The notes under the pieces were generated by a model, which was not told where the DNA came from, ran no database searches, and worked only from the letters and a program-made list of their open reading frames with translations. DNA of 51,665 nt, from positions 1 to 51,665 of the forward strand of contig JADYYK010000010.1 of NCBI GenBank assembly GCA_020853705.1, written 5' to 3'. The position numbers were made by a program, and so were the translations under genes. This document shows positions 1 to 6,960 of this stretch, one piece after another (position 1 is the first letter of the stretch; every line of letters begins with the position of its first letter). This DNA comes from Deltaproteobacteria bacterium (GTDB lineage Bacteria; Myxococcota_A; Polyangia; Haliangiales; JADYYK01).

Positions 1-313
1 CGGTGTCGCCGCGCTCGACGAAGGTGGCGGTGACCTTGCCGGGGCTGTCGGCGGCGACGTCGGACTCGCGCTCGGCGCGCAGGGTGCCGGTCAGCGGCAG
101 GTAGATCGGCACCGGGCGGCTCTGCACTGCGGCGGTGCTGACCTTGACCAGCGGGTCGGCGGTGGCGTCGCGGCGCTCCTGCGCGTCGGAGCGCGAGCTG
201 CAGCTGGCCAGCAAGGTGACGAGAGAGGTCAGCGAGGCGGCCAGGGCGGCGCCGCCGAGGAGCCGCCGGGTGGCTGGACGGACACGGACGAAGGGGTGAG
301 CAGAAGGCATCAT
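1..313 (-). CDS. RND/HlyD-family efflux periplasmic adaptor lipoprotein (N-terminal part, cut by window edge)
   Basis: Only the first 104 codons are in the window. The product begins MMPSAHPFVRV (two adjacent ATGs, either may be used), has an Arg-rich n-region, a hydrophobic Ala/Leu stretch and a lipobox-like LLASC at about residues 34-38. It then runs KVSTAAVQSRPVPIYLPLTG, ending in a segment that fits the first beta-barrel and lipoyl-like strands of membrane-fusion proteins (LTGTLRAERESDVAADSPGKV). In this family the protein bridges an inner-membrane pump and an outer-membrane TolC channel. The divergent neighbour is a TolC-type protein, which supports the call. The pump gene should lie off the left edge. 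No clear ribosome site precedes the ATGs. Substrate is unknown. Confidence 0.8.
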   Translation of the reverse strand, partial: MMPSAHPFVRVRPATRRLLGGAALAASLTSLVTLLASCSSRSDAQERRDATADPLVKVSTAAVQSRPVPIYLPLTGTLRAERESDVAADSPGKVTATFVERGDT

Positions 314-385
314 GTCGGCTTGGATTGCATCCAGCGGACCATCGCTACATGTATCTTTGCCAGGGGTTGCAGCGGGTTCATCGGG

Positions 386-420
386 CGGACAGGTGTCCGC
401 CTGTCCGGCCCATGCGGACA
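386..420. promoter_or_regulatory. Cluster of CGGACA/TGTCCG half-sites (probable operator) in divergent efflux promoter region
   Basis: Four hexamer half-sites occur in 35 bases: CGGACA at 386-391, TGTCCG at 394-399, TGTCCG at 402-407 and CGGACA at 415-420. The first two form a perfect inverted repeat with a 2-base spacer and the last two form one with a 7-base spacer. The block sits between the divergent adaptor and TolC genes, where a TetR- or MarR-type repressor would be expected. No regulator gene is adjacent, so the binding protein is unknown. Confidence 0.45.
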
Positions 421-456
421 GCTGGCCGGCCGTCCGCGTAACGAGTCATGGCGGAC

Positions 457-473
457 GGTCACGTTTCGTGACC
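457..473. promoter_or_regulatory. Perfect 7-base inverted repeat GGTCACG-TTT-CGTGACC
   Basis: A perfect inverted repeat with 3-base spacing lies about 113 bases upstream of the TolC-type gene, in the same intergenic region as the CGGACA cluster. It is either an operator or a short hairpin. There is no T-run on either side, so a terminator is unlikely. Confidence 0.4.
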
Positions 474-585
474 GGGTTCGGCGGGGCGAATGGCGTGGTT
501 TCGCGGTGACGAGTGGTTCTGGGCCGGCTGGCACGAGGCGTGAAGAGCGTGGCTGACAAGAGAGAAGAGAGAAGGAGACCCGGTG

Positions 586-2049
586 ATGACGACAGAGAAG
601 AGATGGCTCGGCCTGGCGGTCCTCGGCGGCGCGCTGCTCGCCAGCAACGTCGCGCGCGCCGATGAACCCGGTCCAGTGACGCCGGCATCCAAGCCGGTCG
701 CCGCGGCGCCCGCGCCGGTCCCCCTGGCCGAGGCGGGCCCGGGGCCGGTCGACCAGGCGCTGGACGCCGATCTCGCCGGCGGCAAGGGCAGCGCGCTGAC
801 CGCCGACGAGGTCGCGCGCCGCGCCCAGGGCTCGAGCTATGACGTCGCCGCCAAGCAGGCCGAGGTGGCCGCCGCGCAGGCGGCGCTGGACGCCGCGGTG
901 TGGGCCTTCACGCCCAAGCTGACCGCGGCGGCGCGCTACACCCGGCTGTCCGACCCGGGTTCAGCCGAGCTGGCGCCCGGCGTGACCATCCCGGTCTTCC
1001 TGAACAGCTACTCGCTGGGCGGCTCGCTGCAGGTCCCGGTGTCGGACTACTTCCTGCGGATGCCCAAGGCCAAGGCGGCGGCCTCGGCCGGCGTGCGCGC
1101 GGCGCGCATCGGCGTGCAGTCGACCCAGCTCGAGGTCGCCAGCGCGGCGCGCGAGCTGTACTACAACTGGGTGCGCGCCCGGCTGCAGGTGGTGATCGCG
1201 GCGCAGGCGCTGGCCCAGGGCCAGGCCCACCTGGCCGACGCCAAGGCCGCGGCAGAGGTCGGCACCGCGTCGCGCGCCGACGTGCTGCAGGTCGAGGCCC
1301 AGGTCGCCGGCGCCGAGCTGCTGGTCGAGCGCGCCAGGAACTTGCAGGTGCTGACCGAGCACCAGCTGCGCACCGCGATGCACGATCCCACCGGCGAGTA
1401 CCGCATCGGCGAGGACGTGCGCGCCGACCCGGCCACGCCCGGCGGCGTCGGCGACCAGCCCGCGCTGTGGCGCGAGGCCATCTCCAGCCGCCTCGAGCTG
1501 CGCCAGCTGCGCGAGGCCGAGGCCGCCACGCGCGCCGAGGCGGGCCTCAGCAAGGTGGCCTACCTGCCGCGCCTGGACGCCTTCGCCGACGCCTCCTACG
1601 TCAACCCCAACCAGCGCTCGTTCCCGCAGGAAGACAAGTTCTCGTGGAACTGGGACGCCGGCCTGCAGCTGAGCTGGACCCCGACCGACATCCCCGCCGC
1701 GCGCGCCAACGTCCGCAAGGCCCAGGCCAAGCTGGCCCAGCTCGAGGCCCAGCGCGCCGCCCTCGAGGACGGCCTGCGCACCCAGGTCGTGGCCGCGCAG
1801 CAGAGCTACCGCCAGGCCCTGGTCGCCATCGACACCAGCGGCCGCGCCCTGACGGCGGCCGAGGAGGCCTACCGCGTGCGCCGCCTGCTGTTCCAGAACG
1901 GCCGCGCCACCAGCGCCGAGCTGACCGACGCCGAGACCGCCCTCACCGGCGTCCGCCTGGAGAACCTCAGCGCCCGCATCGACCTCCGCGTCGCCCTGGC
2001 CCGCCTCGACCACGTCCTCGGCCGCGACCGCTCCGCCGCCCGCAAGTAG
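586..2049 (+). CDS. TolC-family outer-membrane efflux protein
   Basis: 487 residues. A signal peptide is visible (lysine/arginine start, hydrophobic LGLAVLGGALLASNV, ARA cleavage-like site). The mature part is Ala/Gln/Glu-rich with alternating amphipathic helices and two repeats typical of the outer-membrane efflux protein family: an ADEVARRAQGSSYDVAAKQAEV-like first helix and a VRRLLFQNGRATSAELTDAE second-repeat hairpin. Length fits TolC-type channels (about 430-500). The ATG at 586 is preferred over the adjoining GTG at 583 because AAGGAG lies 8 bases before it. It is divergent from a periplasmic adaptor, so it probably provides the outer-membrane exit of the same tripartite pump. Substrate cannot be told. 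Confidence 0.88.
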   Translation: MTTEKRWLGLAVLGGALLASNVARADEPGPVTPASKPVAAAPAPVPLAEAGPGPVDQALDADLAGGKGSALTADEVARRAQGSSYDVAAKQAEVAAAQAALDAAVWAFTPKLTAAARYTRLSDPGSAELAPGVTIPVFLNSYSLGGSLQVPVSDYFLRMPKAKAAASAGVRAARIGVQSTQLEVASAARELYYNWVRARLQVVIAAQALAQGQAHLADAKAAAEVGTASRADVLQVEAQVAGAELLVERARNLQVLTEHQLRTAMHDPTGEYRIGEDVRADPATPGGVGDQPALWREAISSRLELRQLREAEAATRAEAGLSKVAYLPRLDAFADASYVNPNQRSFPQEDKFSWNWDAGLQLSWTPTDIPAARANVRKAQAKLAQLEAQRAALEDGLRTQVVAAQQSYRQALVAIDTSGRALTAAEEAYRVRRLLFQNGRATSAELTDAETALTGVRLENLSARIDLRVALARLDHVLGRDRSAARK

Positions 2050-2251
2050 CTAGCCGGGCCCAAGCCCATCAGATGCAGGTGGCGTGATCCGCATGCATGG
2101 CCTTCCAGTCGCGCATTCACCAAGTCCAAGATCGAAGGGCAGATCCGGTTGTAGAAACCGCAGGTTCACCTGAACATGTGGGCCTCGACATGGCGCGGCC
2201 CTGCGCGGTGCCCACGCTGCGAAGAGAGTCTCAGCAGCGCTGAGACAGATC

Positions 2252-2794
2252 CCCGACGCGCTCGCCGAGCTGAAGAACGCCTACAACGTCGAGTTCCTCG
2301 CGCTTTCCGACGGCCACTCGGAAGCCGATCTCCACGGGGCCCTCCTCCAGCATCTTGGACGCTTCCTCACCGAGTTGGGTCGCGACTTCTGCTTCGTCGG
2401 CTCGAAGTACCCTGTGCAGGTCGGCAAACAAGACTTCGAGGTCGATCTCGTGTTCTTTCACCGTGGCCTGCAGTGCCTCGTCGCCTTCGAGTTGAAGACC
2501 GAGAAGTTCAAGCCCGCCGACCTGGGCCAGCTCTCGTTTTATGTCGAAGCACTCGACCGCGATGTGAGGAAGCCGCACGAGCGCCCCTCGATCGGCGTGC
2601 TGCTCTGCGCGACAAAGGACGATGAGGTCGTCGAGTACGCTCTCGCACGGACGACATCGCCCACGTTGGTGGCGGAGTACCAGACGTTCCTGCCGCCGAA
2701 GGAGGTGCTGCGGGCGAAGCTCCACGAACTGTACGCGCGACTCGCGCCGACGGACGACGCACCGATGGTACCGAGAGGAACACGCCATCGCTGA
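2252..2794 (+). pseudogene. YhcG/DUF1016-type PDDEXK nuclease, C-terminal remnant lacking its N-terminal half
   Basis: The reading frame carries the C-terminal nuclease domain of the DUF1016 (YhcG) family: FLALSDGHSEADLHGALLQHL, then ELGRDFCFVG, then a PDDEXK-like core with Asp in FEVDLVFFH and the ELK of LVAFELKTEKF, then DRDVRKPHERPSIGVLLC. Family members are about 330-380 residues with an N-terminal winged-helix half. Here the frame opens only at 2174, has no start codon before the ATG at 2375, and the expected N-terminal sequence is absent. Translation from 2375 would give 139 residues that cut into the domain. Codon use is less G+C-biased than in neighbouring genes, suggesting acquired DNA. 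The nuclease motif looks intact, so a short expressed product cannot be excluded. No integrase or IS is nearby. Confidence 0.7.
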
Positions 2795-2860
2795 CCGCAA
2801 GTGGCAGCGTCGGTCTGAGCGGATGTGGACGTCCGCCCGCCAGCCATGGACCTCCCTCCG

Positions 2861-4720
2861 CTACTGCGGCAGCGCCGACACCGCCGGCCGCGCGCCACCA
2901 GCCGCGTCGACGCCGTGGCCCCAGGCGGCGCTGACCACGGGGCGCTTGCCGGCGATGGGGGGCGGGGCGGCGCACTCGGCCCAGGGCACCGCGCCGTCGG
3001 GCGAGCGGCCCTCGAGCTCGAGCGCGCGGCGGTTCTTGAACACGCTGCACGGCGGGTCCTTGATGAAGCCGGCGGCCTGGCGGCGCTCCTCGCGCAGCAG
3101 GGTCTGGTAGAAGATTCGCCCCAGGACCGGCGCAGCGGCTCGCGTCTTCCAGCCGAAGGCGCCGTGCAGCTTGGCGAGGAAGCCGCCCAGGCGCGCCGTC
3201 ACCATGACGTTGCCCTGCTTGGCGAACCAGCGCCGCGCGGCCCAGGTCAGGCCGGCGGCGAAGATGGCCCACGGCGCGGTGGTCGCCTTGGCGAAGCGGG
3301 CGCGCACCCGGGCGTCGGGGTCGTCGCGATGGCGCAGGTAGCCGTCGAGCTGGGTCTCGAACATGCGCAGCATGCTGGGGCCGTTGCGCTCGAAGTCGCG
3401 CTTGAAGGCGCGCTCCATGAGCTCGGTCTCGGCGCCGGGCGGGATGTGCGGGTGGTGGTAGTTGAAGCGGTACTGCCCGTGCCAGTCCTCGACCGGGCGC
3501 TCCTTCAGCGGCAGCATCAGGTTGGCGCGTGACATGCGCTCGAAGAGCTCGGTGCCGGGCGCCGGCATGTACAGCATGAACTGCATGATGTCGGTGTCGT
3601 GCGCGGCGGCGTACTCGATGGCAGCGTCGATGTTCTCCAGCGTGTGCTCGGGCAGGCCGATGATGGCCGAGCCGACGATGCGGATGCCGTGGGCCTGGTA
3701 GCGCTCGACCAGCTCCAGCGTCTTGACTCCGGCCAGCTTGTCGAAGTGGCTGTCCTTGCCCTCGATCGAGACCCACACCAGCGTCAGCCCCAGGCCGACC
3801 AGCTGCTCGATGGAGAACTTCTCCATCGCCTTGGCCGAGCTGAACGTGTAGATGTCCCAGATCTTGCCGTGCTGCTGCATCAGCTCGAGCAGGCGCAGCG
3901 CGCGCTTGCGGTAGAGCAGGAAGTTCTCGTCGAGGATGGTGAAGCTGGTGGTGCCCAGGGTGCGCTCGATCTGCTCCATGATGGCGTAGAGCTCGTCGCC
4001 GGTGCGGTAGAAGCTGATGCTGCGCCCCTTGCCGCCGAACTTGGCCGAGGTCAGGCAGAAGTCGCAGCCCTCGGGGCAGCCCACGCCGGGGAACACCGGC
4101 GCGGCGCGGGTGTTGAAGCTGTCGGGGATGGGCACGCCCATGACGCGGGTGTCGAAGTTGGCGAAGGTGATGGGGTGGCGGATGGGCGCCGTGGTGTCCT
4201 GGCCGAGGTACTCCTGCAGCCAGCGGATGCCCTCGCCGGGGACCACACAGTCGGCGTCGATGTCGCCCAGGAAGTGGTCGGTGTTGGCGATGTGGCCGCC
4301 CACGATGATGGTGGCGCCCGGCGCGTGCTTGCGGATGAGCTGGCACATGCGCTTCACCTTGCCCATGTTCGACGCCACCGAGCCGATACCGACGATGTCA
4401 TACCGGTTGCCCTGCAGCTCGGCGACGAAGCGCGCCTCGGTCGGGAAGTCGAGCACCGTGCAGGGCGCCTCCAGGTTGCACTGGAGGAGCATCAGGTTGT
4501 AGGTGTGCGTGAACTGCCTGATCGAGAAGGCGCGCTGGAAGCGGGTGGCCTGGCCGTGGCAGAACTCCATCGGGCTGGACAGCCGGCTGACGTCATTGTC
4601 GACCGCGAACGGTCCGAACACGCTGCTCAGCAGCACGCGCGCGCGCACGCCCAGCGGGTGCGGCGGCGTGGGCAAGGTCTGGAAGCGTTGCGACGAGGTC
4701 TCGGCCGGGGTTGTCGACAT
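2861..4720 (-). CDS. B12-binding-fold radical SAM protein
   Basis: 619 residues from the ATG at 4720; an upstream in-frame GTG at 4747 is possible. Residues about 70-175 look like a cobalamin-binding Rossmann fold (YDIVGIGSVASNMGKV, then ATIIVGGHIAN, then VVPGEG). The radical SAM domain follows with C215-x3-C219-x2-C222 (CPEGCDFC) for the 4Fe-4S cluster, a later DENFLLY strand and a GLPEHT strand. The histidine motif for base-off cobalamin (DxHxxG) is not seen. Such proteins include methyltransferases and BchE-like or lipid-modifying enzymes; the substrate cannot be read from sequence. The C-terminal 100 residues are specific to this protein and Ala/Pro-rich. It stands alone between the nuclease remnant and the ATP synthase operon. 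Confidence 0.85.
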   Translation of the reverse strand: MSTTPAETSSQRFQTLPTPPHPLGVRARVLLSSVFGPFAVDNDVSRLSSPMEFCHGQATRFQRAFSIRQFTHTYNLMLLQCNLEAPCTVLDFPTEARFVAELQGNRYDIVGIGSVASNMGKVKRMCQLIRKHAPGATIIVGGHIANTDHFLGDIDADCVVPGEGIRWLQEYLGQDTTAPIRHPITFANFDTRVMGVPIPDSFNTRAAPVFPGVGCPEGCDFCLTSAKFGGKGRSISFYRTGDELYAIMEQIERTLGTTSFTILDENFLLYRKRALRLLELMQQHGKIWDIYTFSSAKAMEKFSIEQLVGLGLTLVWVSIEGKDSHFDKLAGVKTLELVERYQAHGIRIVGSAIIGLPEHTLENIDAAIEYAAAHDTDIMQFMLYMPAPGTELFERMSRANLMLPLKERPVEDWHGQYRFNYHHPHIPPGAETELMERAFKRDFERNGPSMLRMFETQLDGYLRHRDDPDARVRARFAKATTAPWAIFAAGLTWAARRWFAKQGNVMVTARLGGFLAKLHGAFGWKTRAAAPVLGRIFYQTLLREERRQAAGFIKDPPCSVFKNRRALELEGRSPDGAVPWAECAAPPPIAGKRPVVSAAWGHGVDAAGGARPAVSALPQ

Positions 4721-4790
4721 GGCGTTCACGGGTAACCCGCGCACCACACGCCGGTTTGACTCCCGTCAGCTGTGACCAGGTCGTGACCCG

Positions 4791-4836
4791 AAAATGAAAC
4801 ACCCCCGCGCGGGCCCAGGGCCCAGGCGAGGGTGTC
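4791..4836 (-). terminator. Rho-independent-type terminator after atpE
   Basis: Read on the minus strand, a G+C-rich inverted repeat (ACACCCTCGC pairing with GCGGGGGTGT around a GGGCC-rich loop) is followed by TTCATTTT. It starts about 22 bases after the atpE stop codon and would close the F0 operon before the radical SAM gene. Confidence 0.65.
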
Positions 4837-4857
4837 TGCGGAGCAGCTGCGAGAGAA

Positions 4858-5202
4858 CTACGGCAGCTTGCCGAGGAGCAGGAACGAGATGATGAGCGCG
4901 TAGATGACCAGCGACTCGATCAGCGCCAGACCCAGGATCATCGGGGTGAACAGCTTGTCAGCGGCGTTCGGGTTGCGAGCGATGCCATCGAGTGCAGTGG
5001 CGGCAGTCTTGCCCTGAGCGATCGCGCCACCGATGGCGGCGAACGAGATGCCGAAGCCGGTCGCGATCGCCAGCCACTTGAAGTACTCGGGGGCCTTGGC
5101 GGCCTTGTCGCCCGCGTCCTGCGCGAACGCCACCGAGGCGATGCACGTGACGCACAGCACGGCCAGCAGGGACAGGATCCTCTTCAGCTTCCGGTTCGAC
5201 AT
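4858..5202 (-). CDS. atpE: F0F1 ATP synthase subunit c
   Basis: 114 residues, longer than the usual 75-90 because of a signal-peptide-like N-terminus (basic start, hydrophobic core, AFAQ at residues 25-28). The helical hairpin is clear: helix 1 [14 protein letters not shown], polar loop RNPNA at 76-80, helix 2 with the ion-carrying Glu96 in [10 protein letters not shown]. The c-ring forms the membrane rotor of the synthase. Gln63, Glu96, Ser97 and Tyr101 align by spacing with ion ligands of Na+-type c-rings, but a Leu replaces the Thr next to Ser, so coupling ion is undecided. AAGGAGGA lies 8 bases upstream of the ATG. Last gene of the F0 operon. Confidence 0.95.
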   Translation of the reverse strand: MSNRKLKRILSLLAVLCVTCIASVAFAQDAGDKAAKAPEYFKWLAIATGFGISFAAIGGAIAQGKTAATALDGIARNPNAADKLFTPMILGLALIESLVIYALIISFLLLGKLP

Positions 5203-5260
5203 CTCGACGTCCTCCTTATCAACAGTCAGCAGTGAGTCAGTAAAACTGGTTCAAACCTTT

Positions 5261-6079
5261 TCAGTGCGCGTGCGCGGCGTCGCCGTGCCCGTGACCTTCC
5301 TCGTGCTCCTCGTGGTCGTGATGAGCCACGGCCATCGAGATGTAGACCATCGTGAGAAGCGTGAAGACCAGCGTCTGCACGATGACGACCATCAGGCCCA
5401 GCAGCATGAACGGCACCGGCAGCAAGAGCGGCACCAGGGCGAAGAACGCGAACACGACCTTGTGGTCCGACAGCATGTTGCCCATCAGGCGCAGCGCCAG
5501 CGACACCGGGCGCGCCAGGTGCGACACGATCTCGATCGGCAGCATCAGCGGCGCCAGGTACAGCTTGGGCCCCAGGAAGTGCTTGAAGTAGCCGATGCCG
5601 TTTTCCCACACGCCATAGACGTGGGTCATCACGAAGACCACCAGCGACAGCGCGACGTTGGTCTTCAGGGTGTCGGTCGGGGGCGCGAAGCCCGGGATCA
5701 GCGCCAGGATGTTGGCGAAGAAGATGAAGAAGGCCAGGGTGCCGACCAGCTTGAGGTACTTGCGCGCGTTCTTCTCGCCCATGACGCCGACCATGGTGGA
5801 GAAGATGGCCTCGGTGAAGGTCTCCATCAGGTTGCGCAAGCTCCAGCGCGGCGGCGGCACGATGGCGTCGCGGCCGCCCTTGGCCATGGCGCGGTTGTAC
5901 GCGATGGCGCCGATGCACAGGAACACGAACACCAGCGCGACCGACAGCACGTGGGACAGCGTGAAGTGGCTGTCCTGGAACATCATGAAGCGCCACTTGC
6001 GGCCCAGCGGGCCCTGCAGATAGCTGACCAGGTTCTGATACCCGGGCAGGTAGTCCCACCAGGTGTTGTGCTCGCCCAT
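5261..6079 (-). CDS. atpB: F0F1 ATP synthase subunit a
   Basis: 272 residues with about six membrane segments. The proton-channel helix carries the essential arginine (Arg197) in PVSLALRLMGNM, and the family signatures NLMETFTE and FFIFFANILALIPG are present. Subunit a provides the ion half-channels next to the c-ring. The last 20 residues (253-272) are unusually rich in His, Asp and Glu and extend beyond the normal end of the family. The start directly abuts the stop codon of atpI, indicating translational coupling. Confidence 0.95.
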   Translation of the reverse strand: MGEHNTWWDYLPGYQNLVSYLQGPLGRKWRFMMFQDSHFTLSHVLSVALVFVFLCIGAIAYNRAMAKGGRDAIVPPPRWSLRNLMETFTEAIFSTMVGVMGEKNARKYLKLVGTLAFFIFFANILALIPGFAPPTDTLKTNVALSLVVFVMTHVYGVWENGIGYFKHFLGPKLYLAPLMLPIEIVSHLARPVSLALRLMGNMLSDHKVVFAFFALVPLLLPVPFMLLGLMVVIVQTLVFTLLTMVYISMAVAHHDHEEHEEGHGHGDAAHAH

Positions 6080-6466
6080 CTAGGCAGTTCCCCCGTTGCC
6101 GTTGTGCCGCGTGCGACCCGACATGCGCGCGGTCTCGACCAGGATCGAGATGAAGAAGACCGAGATGCCGATGAGGAAGGCGAACACGTTCATCGGCAGG
6201 AACTTCATGACCAGGAAGACCGCGACCATCATGGCGGCCATCTTGAAGATCAGGGCGACCATCAGGCCGGCCTTGGCCGACTCCTTGGCGGTCATGAACT
6301 TGGACACCACCCAGCGGATGGCCAGGAAGTTGGCGGTGCCCAGGGCGACGCCGGTGGCCATGCCGATGACGACGTCGGCGCGCCAGAACGCGACGGAGGC
6401 CGCGATCATCGAGATTCCGATGATGAGGTTCCAGCGCTCGATGGCGGTCAGCGTCTTCTTGTCCAT
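6080..6466 (-). CDS. atpI: ATP synthase subunit I (AtpI-type assembly protein)
   Basis: 128 residues with four predicted membrane helices (residues about 13-30, 32-52, 66-86 and 92-111). Position between the atpZ-like gene and atpB, and the pattern ERWNLIIGISMIAASVAF with ALGTANFLAIRWVV, fit the ATP-synt_I family, which helps c-ring assembly in other bacteria. It starts 1 base after the stop of the upstream gene and ends directly at the atpB ATG. The C-terminus (TARMSGRTRHNGNGGTA) is polar. Confidence 0.8.
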   Translation of the reverse strand: MDKKTLTAIERWNLIIGISMIAASVAFWRADVVIGMATGVALGTANFLAIRWVVSKFMTAKESAKAGLMVALIFKMAAMMVAVFLVMKFLPMNVFAFLIGISVFFISILVETARMSGRTRHNGNGGTA

Positions 6467-6467
6467 G

Positions 6468-6740
6468 TCACCCTCGATCGTCCTTGCTGGTCTTGGTCGC
6501 GTCCGGCGGCGGAGCTGCTGACGCTTCCTTGGATGCCTTGCGCTGGCGAGCCCGCTCTTCCTGGGCGACCCGGATGAGGCCGCGAAAGCCGGCGCCCACT
6601 CCGATGAGGAGGAAGATGATCATGTATCGGGGCTTGGTGTCGTAGCGGCGGTCCAGCCACCACCCGATCCCGTATCCGATGGCGATCGCTATCGCCATCT
6701 CCAGCCCGATCGCGCTGACTCGCGCGGTCGTCTTCCACAT
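6468..6740 (-). CDS. AtpZ/AtpI-like putative F0F1-ATPase accessory membrane protein
   Basis: Two closely spaced membrane helices (IGLEMAIAIAIGYGIGWWLD, then YMIIFLLIGVGAGFRGLIRVAQE) match the AtpZ-type proteins that head many ATP synthase operons and are linked to Mg2+/Ca2+ transport or synthase assembly. The start is unclear. The ATG at 6740 has no ribosome site. An in-frame GTG at 6800 overlaps a possible -10 box. A strong AGGAGGAG at 6767-6774 is 5 bases upstream of an in-frame ATC at 6761, raising the possibility of a non-canonical start. First gene of the F0 operon; the F1 genes and subunits b and delta are not in this window. Confidence 0.75.
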   Translation of the reverse strand: MWKTTARVSAIGLEMAIAIAIGYGIGWWLDRRYDTKPRYMIIFLLIGVGAGFRGLIRVAQEERARQRKASKEASAAPPPDATKTSKDDRG

Positions 6741-6960
6741 GCGCTTGGCTACTGGGTCGATCGAGACTCCTCCTGCTGATTGGCGGGCACGCTGTATCAC
6801 GCGCGGTTTTCGGGGTCAACGGCTTTGTGGCGCGCCGCAGCGAAGCCGATTCGCTTGTGTGTTCCGATGCTTGAGGGGGCCGGGTCGGTGCTGGCATGGT
6901 GCTGGCACCAGGGCAACAGGACGGCGGTTTTCGCGCCGAGCGTCAACCCGGAGGCGACAG

